The translations under genes were made by a program, and so were the position numbers. From assembly GCA_002454975.1 (NCBI GenBank), contig DKJZ01000048.1:1-18491 (forward strand): a stretch of 18,491 bases of DNA, written 5' to 3'. Below are positions 1 through 6,670 of this stretch, in pieces. Position 1 is the first letter of the stretch. Each line of letters starts with the position of its first letter. Under the pieces are notes generated by a model. It ran no database searches, was not told the origin of the DNA, and was given only the letters and a program-made list of their open reading frames with translations. The stretch is from Hylemonella sp. UBA6679 (GTDB lineage: Bacteria; Pseudomonadota; Gammaproteobacteria; Burkholderiales; Burkholderiaceae_C).

Positions 1-619
1 GCTGGCCATCGGCAACCCCTTTGGGGTGGGTCAAACGGTCACCAGTGGGATCGTGAGCGCCCTGGGGCGCAGCGAGCTGGGCATCAACACCTTTGAAAAC
101 TTCATCCAAACCGATGCGGCGATCAACCCAGGTAACTCAGGCGGTGCGCTGGTCGACACGCAAGGGCATTTGCTGGGCATCAACACCGCCATTTACTCGC
201 GCTCGGGCGGCAGCATGGGCATAGGCTTTGCTATTCCCGTAACCACCGCAAAAATGGTGCTTGAGAGCATCGTGACCGACGGCCAAGTCACCCGCGGCTG
301 GATTGGGGTGGAGCCCAACCCTCTCACGCCCGAACTGGCTGAAACCTTTGGCACCAAAGCCACGCAGGGGGTGGTCATCACGGGGGTCTTGCAAAACGGC
401 CCGGCTGCCACAGCTGGTGTGCGCCCGGGGGATGTGGTGGTGAAGGTGGCCAACCAAAGCATCGGCTCTGTGCCTGAGTTGCTCAGCGCTGTGGCCGCCC
501 TCAAACCTGGGCAGGCTTATGCCTTGGAAGTGCTGCGACAAAACAAATCGCAAACCCTGTCGATTGTTCCGGGCGTGCGGCCTAAACCACGCAACGTCTC
601 GAAGGCGGGTGGGCGTTAA
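1..619 (+). CDS. Trypsin-like serine protease with PDZ domain (HtrA/Deg type), 5'-truncated
   Basis: This is the C-terminal part of a periplasmic or membrane-anchored HtrA/Deg-type protease. The reading frame is open from base 2 with no start codon, so the gene begins left of the window; the GTG at 26 is internal. Seen in the sequence: an IGNPFG segment just inside the edge, then the catalytic serine in GNSGGAL (Ser codon 137-139), then a single PDZ domain at roughly 350-590 containing GVRPGD. The catalytic His and Asp must lie upstream, outside the window. There is one PDZ domain and a short basic tail, which fits DegS or short DegQ-like proteins better than two-PDZ DegP. The family performs envelope protein quality control or regulated proteolysis. 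It converges on tatC, separated by 95 bp. Family assignment is firm; the exact subtype cannot be decided without the N-terminus. Confidence 0.93.
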   Translation, partial: LAIGNPFGVGQTVTSGIVSALGRSELGINTFENFIQTDAAINPGNSGGALVDTQGHLLGINTAIYSRSGGSMGIGFAIPVTTAKMVLESIVTDGQVTRGWIGVEPNPLTPELAETFGTKATQGVVITGVLQNGPAATAGVRPGDVVVKVANQSIGSVPELLSAVAALKPGQAYALEVLRQNKSQTLSIVPGVRPKPRNVSKAGGR

Positions 620-714
620 AACCTCGAGCGGCCTTGGGGACCCGCCTGAGCCGCTGTGAATGACTTGACGCTTCGAGCTTTAGGCTTGACGCTCCAGGCA
701 TCAAGCATAAAACT
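620..714. other. Convergent intergenic region with weak stem-loops
   Basis: This 95-bp gap lies between the ends of the protease gene and tatC. It holds two modest inverted repeats: AGCGGC/GCCGCT (627-632 with 650-655) and GCTTGA/TCAAGC (684-689 with 701-706). Neither is followed by a clear T-run, so they are poor intrinsic terminators, though a convergent region is where one would expect some. The 9-mer CTTGACGCT occurs twice, about 22 bp apart (664 and 685), suggesting a small local duplication. Confidence 0.3.
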
Positions 715-1494
715 TCAGGCCTCGGGTTCTGCGTCTGGCGCTTTGGTGTGTTTGATGAAGAACTTGGCTGCCAACAAACCGAGTTCATAGAGCAGGCACA
801 TGGGCACAGCCAAGGCCAGCTGCGACACCACATCGGGCGGCGTCACAATGGCTGCGATGATGAAGGCCAGCACCACAAAATAGCCGCGGAAATCGCGCAT
901 CTTCTCCAGGCTGACAATGCCCATGCGGGCCAACACAATGACCACAATCGGCACCTCAAACGACAGGCCGAAAGCTAAAAACATGGTGAGCACAAAGCTC
1001 AGGTAGGCCTCAATGTCAGGCGCGGCAGTGATGCTCTTGGGCGCAAAGCTTTGGATGAAAGCAAACACCTGCCCAAACACAAAGAAGTAGCAAAACGCCA
1101 CCCCAAAGAAAAACAGCAAGGTGCTCGACACCACCAAAGGCAACACCAGCTTTTTTTCATGCGCGTACAAACCTGGCGCCACAAACGCCCAGGCCTGCCA
1201 AAGAATGGCGGGCAAGGCGATGAGAAAAGCGGTCATCAACAAGATTTTGAGCGGCACCATGAACGGCGAAATCACCGAGGTGGCAATCAGCGTGGCACCT
1301 TTGGGCAGCGTGGCAATCAGCGGCGCGGCCAAGATGTCATAAAGCGCAGCCGGGCCGGGGTACAAGCCCAACACAATGCCGGCAATGGCCATGGCCACCA
1401 CGGCCTTGAGCAGGCGGTCGCGCAGCTCCATGAGGTGCTGCACAAAGGGTTGCTCTGAGCCGGCAAGTTCGTCGGGGGATTGTGGGTCAGCCAT
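715..1494 (-). CDS. tatC: Sec-independent protein translocase TatC
   Basis: TatC is the multispanning core of the twin-arginine translocase. With TatB it binds RR signal peptides of folded proteins at the inner membrane and then recruits TatA. The 259-residue protein shows six hydrophobic segments (about 28-47, 78-105, 117-145, 163-188, 204-219, 224-246). Family-typical residues are visible: HLMELRDRLL near the N-terminus (Glu23), Glu113 in LYAHEKK, Glu180 in SFEVP, and Asp221 in TPPDVVSQ. Length is normal for the family. It is the last gene of the minus-strand train, 47 bp after tatB, and ends facing the convergent protease gene. The start is ATG with a weak AGG upstream. Assignment is secure. 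Confidence 0.98.
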   Translation of the reverse strand: MADPQSPDELAGSEQPFVQHLMELRDRLLKAVVAMAIAGIVLGLYPGPAALYDILAAPLIATLPKGATLIATSVISPFMVPLKILLMTAFLIALPAILWQAWAFVAPGLYAHEKKLVLPLVVSSTLLFFFGVAFCYFFVFGQVFAFIQSFAPKSITAAPDIEAYLSFVLTMFLAFGLSFEVPIVVIVLARMGIVSLEKMRDFRGYFVVLAFIIAAIVTPPDVVSQLALAVPMCLLYELGLLAAKFFIKHTKAPDAEPEA

Positions 1495-1541
1495 GCCTGT
1501 GTGTGTTGTGCGGGGCGGGACTCAGGTCCGCCACCCACGCG

Positions 1542-2021
1542 TCAGTTGAATTTTTGCGGCCGAAAACGCGCCACGCGAGCCGCACCCGACAAAGCCTTGG
1601 TGCGAATGCCATTGCGGGCTTTGTACCACTGCGGCGTGGCACCTGCCTTGATGCGCCAGTTTTTCTTGGGATGTTTGTAAACCGGAACGTCGAGCTCGAG
1701 CTCGGCCAGGGGCGTGTGGTCCACGCTCACACCGTTGAGCTCGTTGGTGGCATCGGTCCAGGTTTTTTCAAAGTCGCTGGCACTGCTTTGCACCGAGGAG
1801 CTCACCTCGTTGGCCGCCGTCTCCACCGACTCTTTCATTTTCTTGAGCTCGTCGAGCTCCATCGAGCGGTTGACCTCGGCCTTGACGTCCGACACATAAC
1901 GCTGCGCCTTGCCGATCAAGGCACCCACGGTGCGGGCCACGCGCGGCAGCTTCTCAGGGCCGATGACGATGAGCGCCACCGCACCGATGAGTGCTATTTT
2001 CGAAATACCCAGATCAATCAC
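1542..2021 (-). CDS. tatB: Sec-independent protein translocase TatB
   Basis: TatB partners TatC in the signal-peptide receptor complex. I chose the GTG at 2021, which gives a protein beginning M-I-D-L-G as is usual for proteobacterial TatB (159 residues). A TTG at 2027 would add two residues but sits directly against the only G-rich upstream stretch. Features in order: an N-terminal membrane helix (about 4-20), the hinge with GPEKLP, a long amphipathic charged helix (about 25-75), a Ser/Thr/Asp-rich linker, and a basic aromatic tail over the last ~40 residues (KKNWRIK, WYKARNG, ARVARFRP). The basic tail is unlike the acidic, proline-rich C-terminus of E. coli TatB. It lies 55 bp after tatA and 47 bp before tatC. 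Confidence 0.95.
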   Translation of the reverse strand: MIDLGISKIALIGAVALIVIGPEKLPRVARTVGALIGKAQRYVSDVKAEVNRSMELDELKKMKESVETAANEVSSSVQSSASDFEKTWTDATNELNGVSVDHTPLAELELDVPVYKHPKKNWRIKAGATPQWYKARNGIRTKALSGAARVARFRPQKFN

Positions 2022-2076
2022 ACGCAACCCGATCTGTGCTCACGCACAAACAACCTCGACGCACAGCAGCGTGGTC

Positions 2077-2316
2077 TCAAGACTTGGTCTTGGCTTCCAC
2101 GTCGATCGTGGTTTTCTCGGTAGACGCAGCAGCCACTTGGGCGGCTGGCTTGTCTTCAGGCTTGGCCTCGGAAGAACCGCCCTCTTTCATGCCGTCTTTG
2201 AAGCCTTTGACGGCCCCGCCCAGATCGCCACCCAAATTCTTGAGCTTCTTGGTGCCAAACACCATCACCACGATCAACAAAACGATGAGCCAATGCCAAA
2301 TAGAAAACGAACCCAT
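2077..2316 (-). CDS. tatA: Sec-independent protein translocase TatA
   Basis: TatA is the small pore- or weakening-forming subunit that oligomerises at TatBC during transport of folded proteins. The 79-residue product has a single N-terminal membrane helix (about 6-20, WHWLIVLLIVVMVFG), the FGTKKL hinge, an amphipathic helix with the typical LGGDLGGAVKGFK run, and an unstructured charged tail rich in Lys, Glu and Ala. Length and architecture are typical. The ATG is preceded by a strong Shine-Dalgarno and a plausible sigma70 promoter, so tatABC may be transcribed independently of the his genes upstream. Confidence 0.97.
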   Translation of the reverse strand: MGSFSIWHWLIVLLIVVMVFGTKKLKNLGGDLGGAVKGFKDGMKEGGSSEAKPEDKPAAQVAAASTEKTTIDVEAKTKS

Positions 2317-2322
2317 GTCTAA

Positions 2323-2327
2323 CTCCT
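2323..2327 (-). promoter_or_regulatory. Ribosome binding site of tatA
   Basis: The minus strand reads AGGAG here, within GAAGAGGAGTTAGAC directly before the ATG, at a 6-nt spacing. It is one of the best Shine-Dalgarno sequences in the window and fixes the tatA start. Confidence 0.8.
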
Positions 2328-2340
2328 CTTCAATGTTTGA

Positions 2341-2369
2341 ATTCTAAGCGCCCGCGCAGGCCCTGCCAT
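2341..2369 (-). promoter_or_regulatory. Candidate sigma70 promoter for tatABC
   Basis: On the minus strand, TAGAAT (2346-2341; 5 of 6 matches to the -10 consensus) is preceded by a 17-bp spacer and ATGGCA (2369-2364; 4 of 6 matches to the -35 consensus). Transcription would begin near 2334, giving a leader of about 18 nt that contains the tatA ribosome site. This is a pattern match only. Confidence 0.35.
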
Positions 2370-2374
2370 GCGCA

Positions 2375-2401
2375 GCCCCAGAATCACCTAAAACCTGGGG
2401 C
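2375..2401 (-). other. Stem-loop between the HIT gene and tatA
   Basis: A perfect 7-bp inverted repeat (GCCCCAG at 2375-2381 with CTGGGGC at 2395-2401) encloses a 13-nt loop in the 122-bp gap. No T-run follows on the minus strand, so it is not a classical intrinsic terminator. It could still stabilise a 3' end or attenuate read-through into tatA. Confidence 0.3.
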
Positions 2402-2438
2402 CATTGTGGTGCAGTTCAATAGGGTCAGCCTGGTCAGC

Positions 2439-2807
2439 TCAGCCCCTGAGCCAAGGCCGTGGACCACCCATCACGTGGATATGCAGGTGATGCACCTCTT
2501 GCCCGCCCTCGGTGCCGGTGTTGCTCACCAGCCGAAAGCCGCCGTCTGGGTAAGGGTTGCACCCCTCTTGCGCGGCGAGCTTGGAAGCCAGCACCATCAT
2601 GCGCCCCAACAAAGCCTCATGCTCGGGGCCCACCTGCGCCAAAGACGGGATGTGGGCCTTGGGAATCATCAACAGGTGCACTGGCGCCCAAGGCGCGATG
2701 TCATGAAAGGCAAAAATATCTTCGTCTTCATAGACTTTTTTCGACGGGATCTTGCCCGCCACGATCTTGCAAAAGATGCAGTTGTCGTCCGTGTGGTGGT
2801 GGCTCAT
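2439..2807 (-). CDS. hinT: Histidine triad (HIT/HinT) family nucleotide-binding hydrolase
   Basis: A 122-residue HIT-superfamily protein of the HinT branch; these act as purine nucleoside phosphoramidases and adenylate hydrolases in the cytosol. The signature HHLHIHVMGGP lies at 106-116, with the catalytic His expected at 109 (middle His of the triad). The N-terminal CIFCKIVAGKIP block (10-21) and VYEDEDIFAFHDI (25-37) are typical of the branch. The extreme N-terminus carries three consecutive His (MSHHHTDD), which is slightly unusual. The start lies 9 nt after the hisE stop, so it is probably co-transcribed with the his genes, a placement common in betaproteobacteria. The physiological substrate is not evident from context. 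Confidence 0.92.
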   Translation of the reverse strand: MSHHHTDDNCIFCKIVAGKIPSKKVYEDEDIFAFHDIAPWAPVHLLMIPKAHIPSLAQVGPEHEALLGRMMVLASKLAAQEGCNPYPDGGFRLVSNTGTEGGQEVHHLHIHVMGGPRPWLRG

Positions 2808-2816
2808 ACTGTGACG

Positions 2817-3185
2817 TTATTCTGATTTTTCGCGGGCCAAGGCTTTGCGCAAGGCTTTTTCTTCAATGCCCGAGGTGCCTTCGCGGCGCGCCAACTCGGC
2901 AACTACATCCTCTGGGGTCAAGCCGTAATGGGCCAGCGCGATCATGCAGTGAAACCACAGGTCGGCCACCTCGTTGACAATTTTTTCTTTGGGCGAGCCG
3001 TGGTCGGCGTCTTTGGCGGCCATGACCACCTCGGTGGCCTCTTCGCCGATTTTCTTCAGAAAAGCATCGGGGCCTTTGTGCAGCAAGCGGGCCACATAGC
3101 TGCTGTCGGGGTCGCCGCCTTGCGCGGGCAAGCGGCTTTCAATCACACCGGCCAAACGGATCAGCACATCTTGCGGGGAGGTCAT
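2817..3185 (-). CDS. hisE: Phosphoribosyl-ATP pyrophosphohydrolase HisE
   Basis: HisE removes pyrophosphate from phosphoribosyl-ATP, the second step of histidine synthesis. I set the start at the ATG at 3185 (122 residues); the open frame extends upstream through hisI, but that part has no HisE similarity. The MazG-like all-alpha fold signature is visible: KKIGEEATEVVMAAKD (44-59) and NEVADLWFH (71-79), carrying the acidic metal ligands. It is a stand-alone HisE, separate from HisI, as in many betaproteobacteria and unlike the HisIE fusion of E. coli. Its ATG follows the hisI TGA by a single base (TGAGATG), implying coupled translation. Confidence 0.97.
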   Translation of the reverse strand: MTSPQDVLIRLAGVIESRLPAQGGDPDSSYVARLLHKGPDAFLKKIGEEATEVVMAAKDADHGSPKEKIVNEVADLWFHCMIALAHYGLTPEDVVAELARREGTSGIEEKALRKALAREKSE

Positions 3186-3186
3186 C

Positions 3187-3582
3187 TCAGGCCTTTTTGT
3201 AAATCGTGTCGGGGTCTTTGAGCACCGGCTCAACAGCGGTCCACTGCCCGTCTTTGAGCACGCTGTAAAAGCAGCTGTGGCGCCCGGTGTGGCAGGCAAT
3301 GCCGGGCTCATGCCCGGTTTGGGTGATGGCCAGCAGCACCACGTCGTTGTCGCAATCAATGCGGATCTCATGCACAGTTTGCACATGGCCCGACTCTTCG
3401 CCTTTGAACCACAGCTTGTTGCGCGAGCGGCTGAAGTACACCGCACGGCCGAGCTCGGCCGTCTTGGCCAGGGCCTCGCGGTTCATCCAGGCGAACATGA
3501 CCACGTCTTTGCTGGACTGCTCTTGCGCAATGACCGGTACCAGGCCTTGGGCGTCCCACTTGACCTCGTCAAGCCAGCTCAT
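3187..3582 (-). CDS. hisI: Phosphoribosyl-AMP cyclohydrolase HisI
   Basis: HisI opens the adenine ring of phosphoribosyl-AMP, the third step of the pathway. The 131-residue protein shows the metal-site motifs DCDND (76-80; Asp ligands plus Cys77) and ACHTGRHSCFY (96-106, with Cys97 and Cys104 as zinc ligands), plus the substrate-binding FAWMNREAL block near 30-38 and YFSRSRNKLW near 49-58. The length matches monofunctional HisI. The ATG overlaps the hisF stop (ATGA, 3579-3582), and hisE follows one base after its stop. Confidence 0.98.
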   Translation of the reverse strand: MSWLDEVKWDAQGLVPVIAQEQSSKDVVMFAWMNREALAKTAELGRAVYFSRSRNKLWFKGEESGHVQTVHEIRIDCDNDVVLLAITQTGHEPGIACHTGRHSCFYSVLKDGQWTAVEPVLKDPDTIYKKA

Positions 3583-4388
3583 ACCTGCACCTCTTGGCGC
3601 ACCGGAATGCCGGCTTGGGCCATGCGCGCTTTGGCTTGGGCCACGGTGTATTCGCCGTAGTGAAAAATGCTCGCGGCCAGCACCGCGTCGGCGCCACCCA
3701 GCTTGATGCCGTCGACCAGGTGGTCGAGGTTGCCCACGCCGCCCGAGGCAATCACCGGCACGCCCACCGCGTTGCTCACCGCGCGTGTGAGATGCAAATC
3801 AAAACCCGACTTGGTGCCATCGCGGTCCATGCTGGTGAGCAAAATCTCGCCCGCACCGCGCTGCGCCATGTGCGCGGCCCACTGCACCGCATCCAGCCCG
3901 GTGTTCTTGCGCCCGCCGTGGCTGTACACATCCCAGCCTTCGCCAATGGGCGCGCCGTTGACCAAACGCTGCGCATCTTCGGCGCTTCGGCGCTTGGCAT
4001 CAATGGCCACCACGATGCACTGCGAACCGTATTTGGCCGAGGCGTCAGAGATGACTTGCGGGTTGGCAATGGCTGCCGAGTTGAAACTGGTTTTGTCGGC
4101 GCCGGCGTTGAGCAAGCGACGCACATCGTCGACCGTGCGCACACCGCCACCCACCGTCAAAGGAATGAACACCTGGCTGGCCACCGCTTCGATGATGTGC
4201 AAAATCACATCGCGCCCGTCGCTGGTGGCGGTGATGTCCAAAAACGTGAGCTCATCCGCACCTTGCTCGTTGTAGCGCGCGGCAATTTCCACCGGGTCGC
4301 CAGCGTCGCGCAACTCCACAAAGTTCACGCCCTTGACGACGCGCCCGCCCGTCACATCGAGGCAGGGAATGATGCGTTTAGCCAGCAT
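3579..4388 (-). CDS. hisF: Imidazole glycerol phosphate synthase cyclase subunit HisF
   Basis: HisF is the (beta/alpha)8 cyclase half of IGP synthase. It uses ammonia channelled from HisH to turn PRFAR into imidazole glycerol phosphate and AICAR. The 269-residue sequence has the two catalytic aspartates at the usual positions: Asp11 in CLDV and Asp130 in AIDAKR. Phosphate-binding loops are seen in TVGGGVR (78-84) and ASGGVG in the C-terminal half. Length is slightly above the 250-260 typical of the family. It is separated from hisA by an unusual 215-bp spacer, and its ATG overlaps the stop of a small ORF in that spacer. There is no strong Shine-Dalgarno directly upstream, so translation may rely on coupling. 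Confidence 0.98.
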   Translation of the reverse strand: MLAKRIIPCLDVTGGRVVKGVNFVELRDAGDPVEIAARYNEQGADELTFLDITATSDGRDVILHIIEAVASQVFIPLTVGGGVRTVDDVRRLLNAGADKTSFNSAAIANPQVISDASAKYGSQCIVVAIDAKRRSAEDAQRLVNGAPIGEGWDVYSHGGRKNTGLDAVQWAAHMAQRGAGEILLTSMDRDGTKSGFDLHLTRAVSNAVGVPVIASGGVGNLDHLVDGIKLGGADAVLAASIFHYGEYTVAQAKARMAQAGIPVRQEVQV

Positions 4389-4611
4389 AGGTGCCTGTTG
4401 GTGTGGAGGTCATCGCTTGGAGGGAGAACGCCATGGCGACATGGGTATTCCCTTCCGCGAATGTCCCCCGGCGCCCTACGGACACCTCCTCCTTGATTTC
4501 GCTGCAGGAAACACCCACATCACCCTGGCTGGTGCGAGCGCAGACAACATGGCTGTTCAGAAGACCCGCGTCGCCTTTGCAAACCACACCAGCTTCCAAG
4601 AGATCAATCAT
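4378..4611 (-). CDS. Hypothetical small ORF filling the hisA-hisF spacer
   Basis: I do not recognise this product. The frame starts at an ATG (4611) that overlaps the last 8 nt of hisA and ends at a TAA overlapping the first 11 nt of hisF. It therefore exactly bridges the only large gap in the his block, and would give 77 residues. An in-frame ATG at 4620 would add three more. It has no hydrophobic segment, four Cys (C11, C24, C36 region) and many Gly, Ser and Thr. By my count about two thirds of its codons end in G or C, which looks lower than in the neighbouring his genes. The same bases are open in two plus-strand frames, so openness is weak evidence. A strong Shine-Dalgarno-like AAGGAGGAGGTG sits inside it (4494-4483) with an in-frame GTG. 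It may be a real coupled peptide, a decayed insertion, or leader RNA for hisF. Confidence 0.3.
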   Translation of the reverse strand: MIDLLEAGVVCKGDAGLLNSHVVCARTSQGDVGVSCSEIKEEVSVGRRGTFAEGNTHVAMAFSLQAMTSTPTGTYAG

Positions 4612-5344
4612 TGAGCTCATCAGCCAACTTTTGCGCAGCGGCAAAGTCGAGGTCGCCGGTGTAAATGGCGCGACCGCAAATCACGCCTTCCACACCCTCG
4701 TCTTGCACCGCGCAGAGCTTTTCAATGTCGGCGATGTTGCTCAGGCCGCCCGAGGCAATCACGGGGATGGTCAGGGCTTGGGCGAGTTTGACCGTGGCTT
4801 CGATGTTGATGCCCGAGAGCATGCCGTCGCGGCCGATGTCGGTGTAGATGATGGACTCCACGCCGTAGTCTTCAAATTTTTTGCCCATGTCCACCACATC
4901 ATGGCGGGTGAGTTTGCTCCAGCCGTCGGTGGCGACTTTGCCGTCTTTGGCATCCAGCCCCACGATGATGTGGCCGCCAAACGCGGTGCAGGCGTCTTGT
5001 AAAAAGCCGGGGTTCTTCACTGCGGCCGTACCAATGATGACGTAGCGCAGGCCAGCGTCGAGGTAGCGCTCGATGGTGTCGAGGTCACGGATGCCGCCGC
5101 CGAGTTGCACATCCACCTCACCGCCAACCTCTTTCAAGATGCTGCGTATGGCCGCTTCGTTTTTGGGCTGGCCGGCAAAAGCGCCGTTCAAGTCCACCAG
5201 GTGCAAGCGACGCGCGCCCTTGTCTACCCAGCTGCGGGCCATCACGGCGGGGTTCTCACCAAAGGTGGTGGATTGGTCCATGTCGCCTTGCTTGAGGCGC
5301 ACGCAGTGACCGTCTTTCAAATCGATCGCAGGGATGAGCAGCAT
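4604..5344 (-). CDS. hisA: ProFAR isomerase HisA
   Basis: HisA is the (beta/alpha)8 isomerase that converts ProFAR to PRFAR by an Amadori rearrangement, the fourth step of histidine synthesis. The 246-residue protein begins MLLIPAIDLKDG with catalytic Asp8, and the second acid lies in GLDAKDG (Asp131). Phosphate-binding LGGGIRD (81-87) and ASGGLSN are present, as is the YTDIGRDGML segment typical of HisA rather than HisF. Length is normal. The ATG lies 3 nt after the hisH stop. Downstream the tight packing breaks: hisF begins 215 bp later. Confidence 0.98.
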   Translation of the reverse strand: MLLIPAIDLKDGHCVRLKQGDMDQSTTFGENPAVMARSWVDKGARRLHLVDLNGAFAGQPKNEAAIRSILKEVGGEVDVQLGGGIRDLDTIERYLDAGLRYVIIGTAAVKNPGFLQDACTAFGGHIIVGLDAKDGKVATDGWSKLTRHDVVDMGKKFEDYGVESIIYTDIGRDGMLSGINIEATVKLAQALTIPVIASGGLSNIADIEKLCAVQDEGVEGVICGRAIYTGDLDFAAAQKLADELND

Positions 5345-5347
5345 GAA

Positions 5348-6004
5348 TTAAGGGTTCCAGTGAAGGAAGTTGCGGTACAGCGCAAGCCCGTGGGCGGCAC
5401 TTTTTTCTGGGTGAAACTGGGTGGCAAAAACATTATCGCGCGCCACAGCCGAGGTGAACAGCCCGCCGTAATCGGTCAGGCCTGCGCTGTGCTCGGGCTT
5501 GTGTGGCCGGGCATAAAAGCTGTGCACAAAGTAAAAATAGCTGTTGTCGGGCACATCGCCCCACACGGGGTGCGCACGGGTTTGCTGCACCTGGTTCCAG
5601 CCCATTTGTGGCACTTTGAAGCGGCTGCCATCGGCTTGCAGGCGGCCGGCCAAATCAAACTTCACCACCTCACCCGGGATCAAGCCCAACGAGGGTGTGT
5701 TGCCCTCGGCGCTGTGGTCGAGCAGCATTTGCATGCCCACGCACACCCCAAACAGGGGTTTGTTGGCTGCGGCCTCCAGGACGGCCTCGCGCAGGCCGCA
5801 AGCGCTGAGCTCGCGCATGCAGTCGGGCATGGCGCCTTGGCCGGGCAGCACGATGCGCTGGGCCGCGCGCACCTGGTCGGGGTCGGCGGTGACCACCACC
5901 TCAAAGCCACTGCCCGCAGCCGCCGCCTGCACGGCTTGGGAGACCGAGCGCAGGTTGCCCATGCCGTAATCGACCACCGCCACTGATTTTGCTCGCAAAT
6001 TCAT
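5348..6004 (-). CDS. hisH: Imidazole glycerol phosphate synthase glutaminase subunit HisH
   Basis: HisH is the class I glutamine amidotransferase half of IGP synthase and supplies ammonia to HisF. I chose the ATG at 6004 (218 residues), where the protein reads MNLRAKSVAVVDYGMGNLRSV; an upstream TTG at 6040 is possible but adds residues without family similarity. The catalytic triad is complete: Cys88 in FGVCVGMQ, then His198 and Glu200 in QFHPEKS. The oxyanion-strand PGQGAMPDCM (54-63) and the conserved YFVHSFYA (158-165) are also seen. It follows hisB after 57 bp with no obvious Shine-Dalgarno, and hisA starts 3 nt beyond its stop. Confidence 0.97.
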   Translation of the reverse strand: MNLRAKSVAVVDYGMGNLRSVSQAVQAAAAGSGFEVVVTADPDQVRAAQRIVLPGQGAMPDCMRELSACGLREAVLEAAANKPLFGVCVGMQMLLDHSAEGNTPSLGLIPGEVVKFDLAGRLQADGSRFKVPQMGWNQVQQTRAHPVWGDVPDNSYFYFVHSFYARPHKPEHSAGLTDYGGLFTSAVARDNVFATQFHPEKSAAHGLALYRNFLHWNP

Positions 6005-6061
6005 AGCTACATCATCAGCACTGGCGTGGCTTAGAGGCAAAAAACAGCTTCATACACCGTG

Positions 6062-6670
6062 TCAAAGCGAGCCCTTGGTCGAGGGGATCATGCCCACCGA
6101 ACGCGGGTCGAGCTCAATGGCCGCACGCAGCGCGCGGGCAAAGGCTTTGAACACGGTTTCGCACTGGTGGTGCGCGTTCTCGCCGCGCAGGTTGTCGATG
6201 TGCAGCGTGACAAAGGCGTGGTTCACAAAGCCCTGGAAAAACTCAAAGGCCAGCTGCGTGTCGAACGCGCCGATCATGCCGCTCTTGAACGGCACATGCA
6301 TTTCAATGCCGGGGCGGCCCGAAAAATCCACCACCACACGGCTCAAGGCCTCGTCCAGCGGCACGTAGGCGTGCCCATAACGACGGATGCCTTTTTTATC
6401 CCCCATGGCCTTGGCAAAAGCTTGGCCCAGGGTGATGCCCACGTCTTCGACGGTGTGGTGGCCGTCGATGTGCAGGTCGCCCTGGCAGTCGATGTCGAGG
6501 TCAATCAGGCCGTGGCGGGCGATTTGGTCGAGCATGTGGTCAAAAAACCCGATGCCAGTGGAGAGCTTGGCCACGCCGGTGCCATCCAAGTTGAGCTTGA
6601 CGGTGATTTTGGTCTCGGCCGTGTTGCGCGTGACCTCTGCGGTGCGAGGCGCTGTCAGGGGGGTGCTCAT
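6062..6670 (-). CDS. hisB: Imidazoleglycerol-phosphate dehydratase HisB (monofunctional)
   Basis: HisB dehydrates imidazole glycerol phosphate to imidazole acetol phosphate using two manganese ions. The 202-residue protein contains only the dehydratase, without the N-terminal phosphatase domain of E. coli HisB, so histidinol-phosphatase must be encoded elsewhere. The repeated metal motifs are clear: DGHHTVED (His71, His72, Glu75) and ENAHHQCETVFK (His167, His168, Glu171), together with GFFDHML (41-47) and RYGHAYVPLDEAL (97-109). The ATG overlaps the hisC stop (ATGA). Confidence 0.98.
   Translation of the reverse strand: MSTPLTAPRTAEVTRNTAETKITVKLNLDGTGVAKLSTGIGFFDHMLDQIARHGLIDLDIDCQGDLHIDGHHTVEDVGITLGQAFAKAMGDKKGIRRYGHAYVPLDEALSRVVVDFSGRPGIEMHVPFKSGMIGAFDTQLAFEFFQGFVNHAFVTLHIDNLRGENAHHQCETVFKAFARALRAAIELDPRSVGMIPSTKGSL

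Noticed and set aside
664..706. CRISPR-like or mobile repeat suggested by the duplicated CTTGACGCT
   Set aside because: There are only two copies of a 9-mer in a short convergent gap, with no spacer regularity or flanking duplication.
3186..3446. N-terminal extension of the hisE frame into hisI
   Set aside because: It is out of frame with the clear HisI protein, and HisE homology begins at the ATG at 3185.
3594..4496. Plus-strand open frame of 300 codons opposite hisF
   Set aside because: It is antisense to a complete HisF with both catalytic Asp residues, and its product is His- and Ala-rich low-complexity sequence typical of a shadow frame.
4391..5002. Plus-strand open frame of 203 codons across the hisA-hisF spacer and hisA
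   Set aside because: Most of it is antisense to hisA, whose minus-strand protein is unmistakable. It is a codon-bias shadow in GC-rich DNA.
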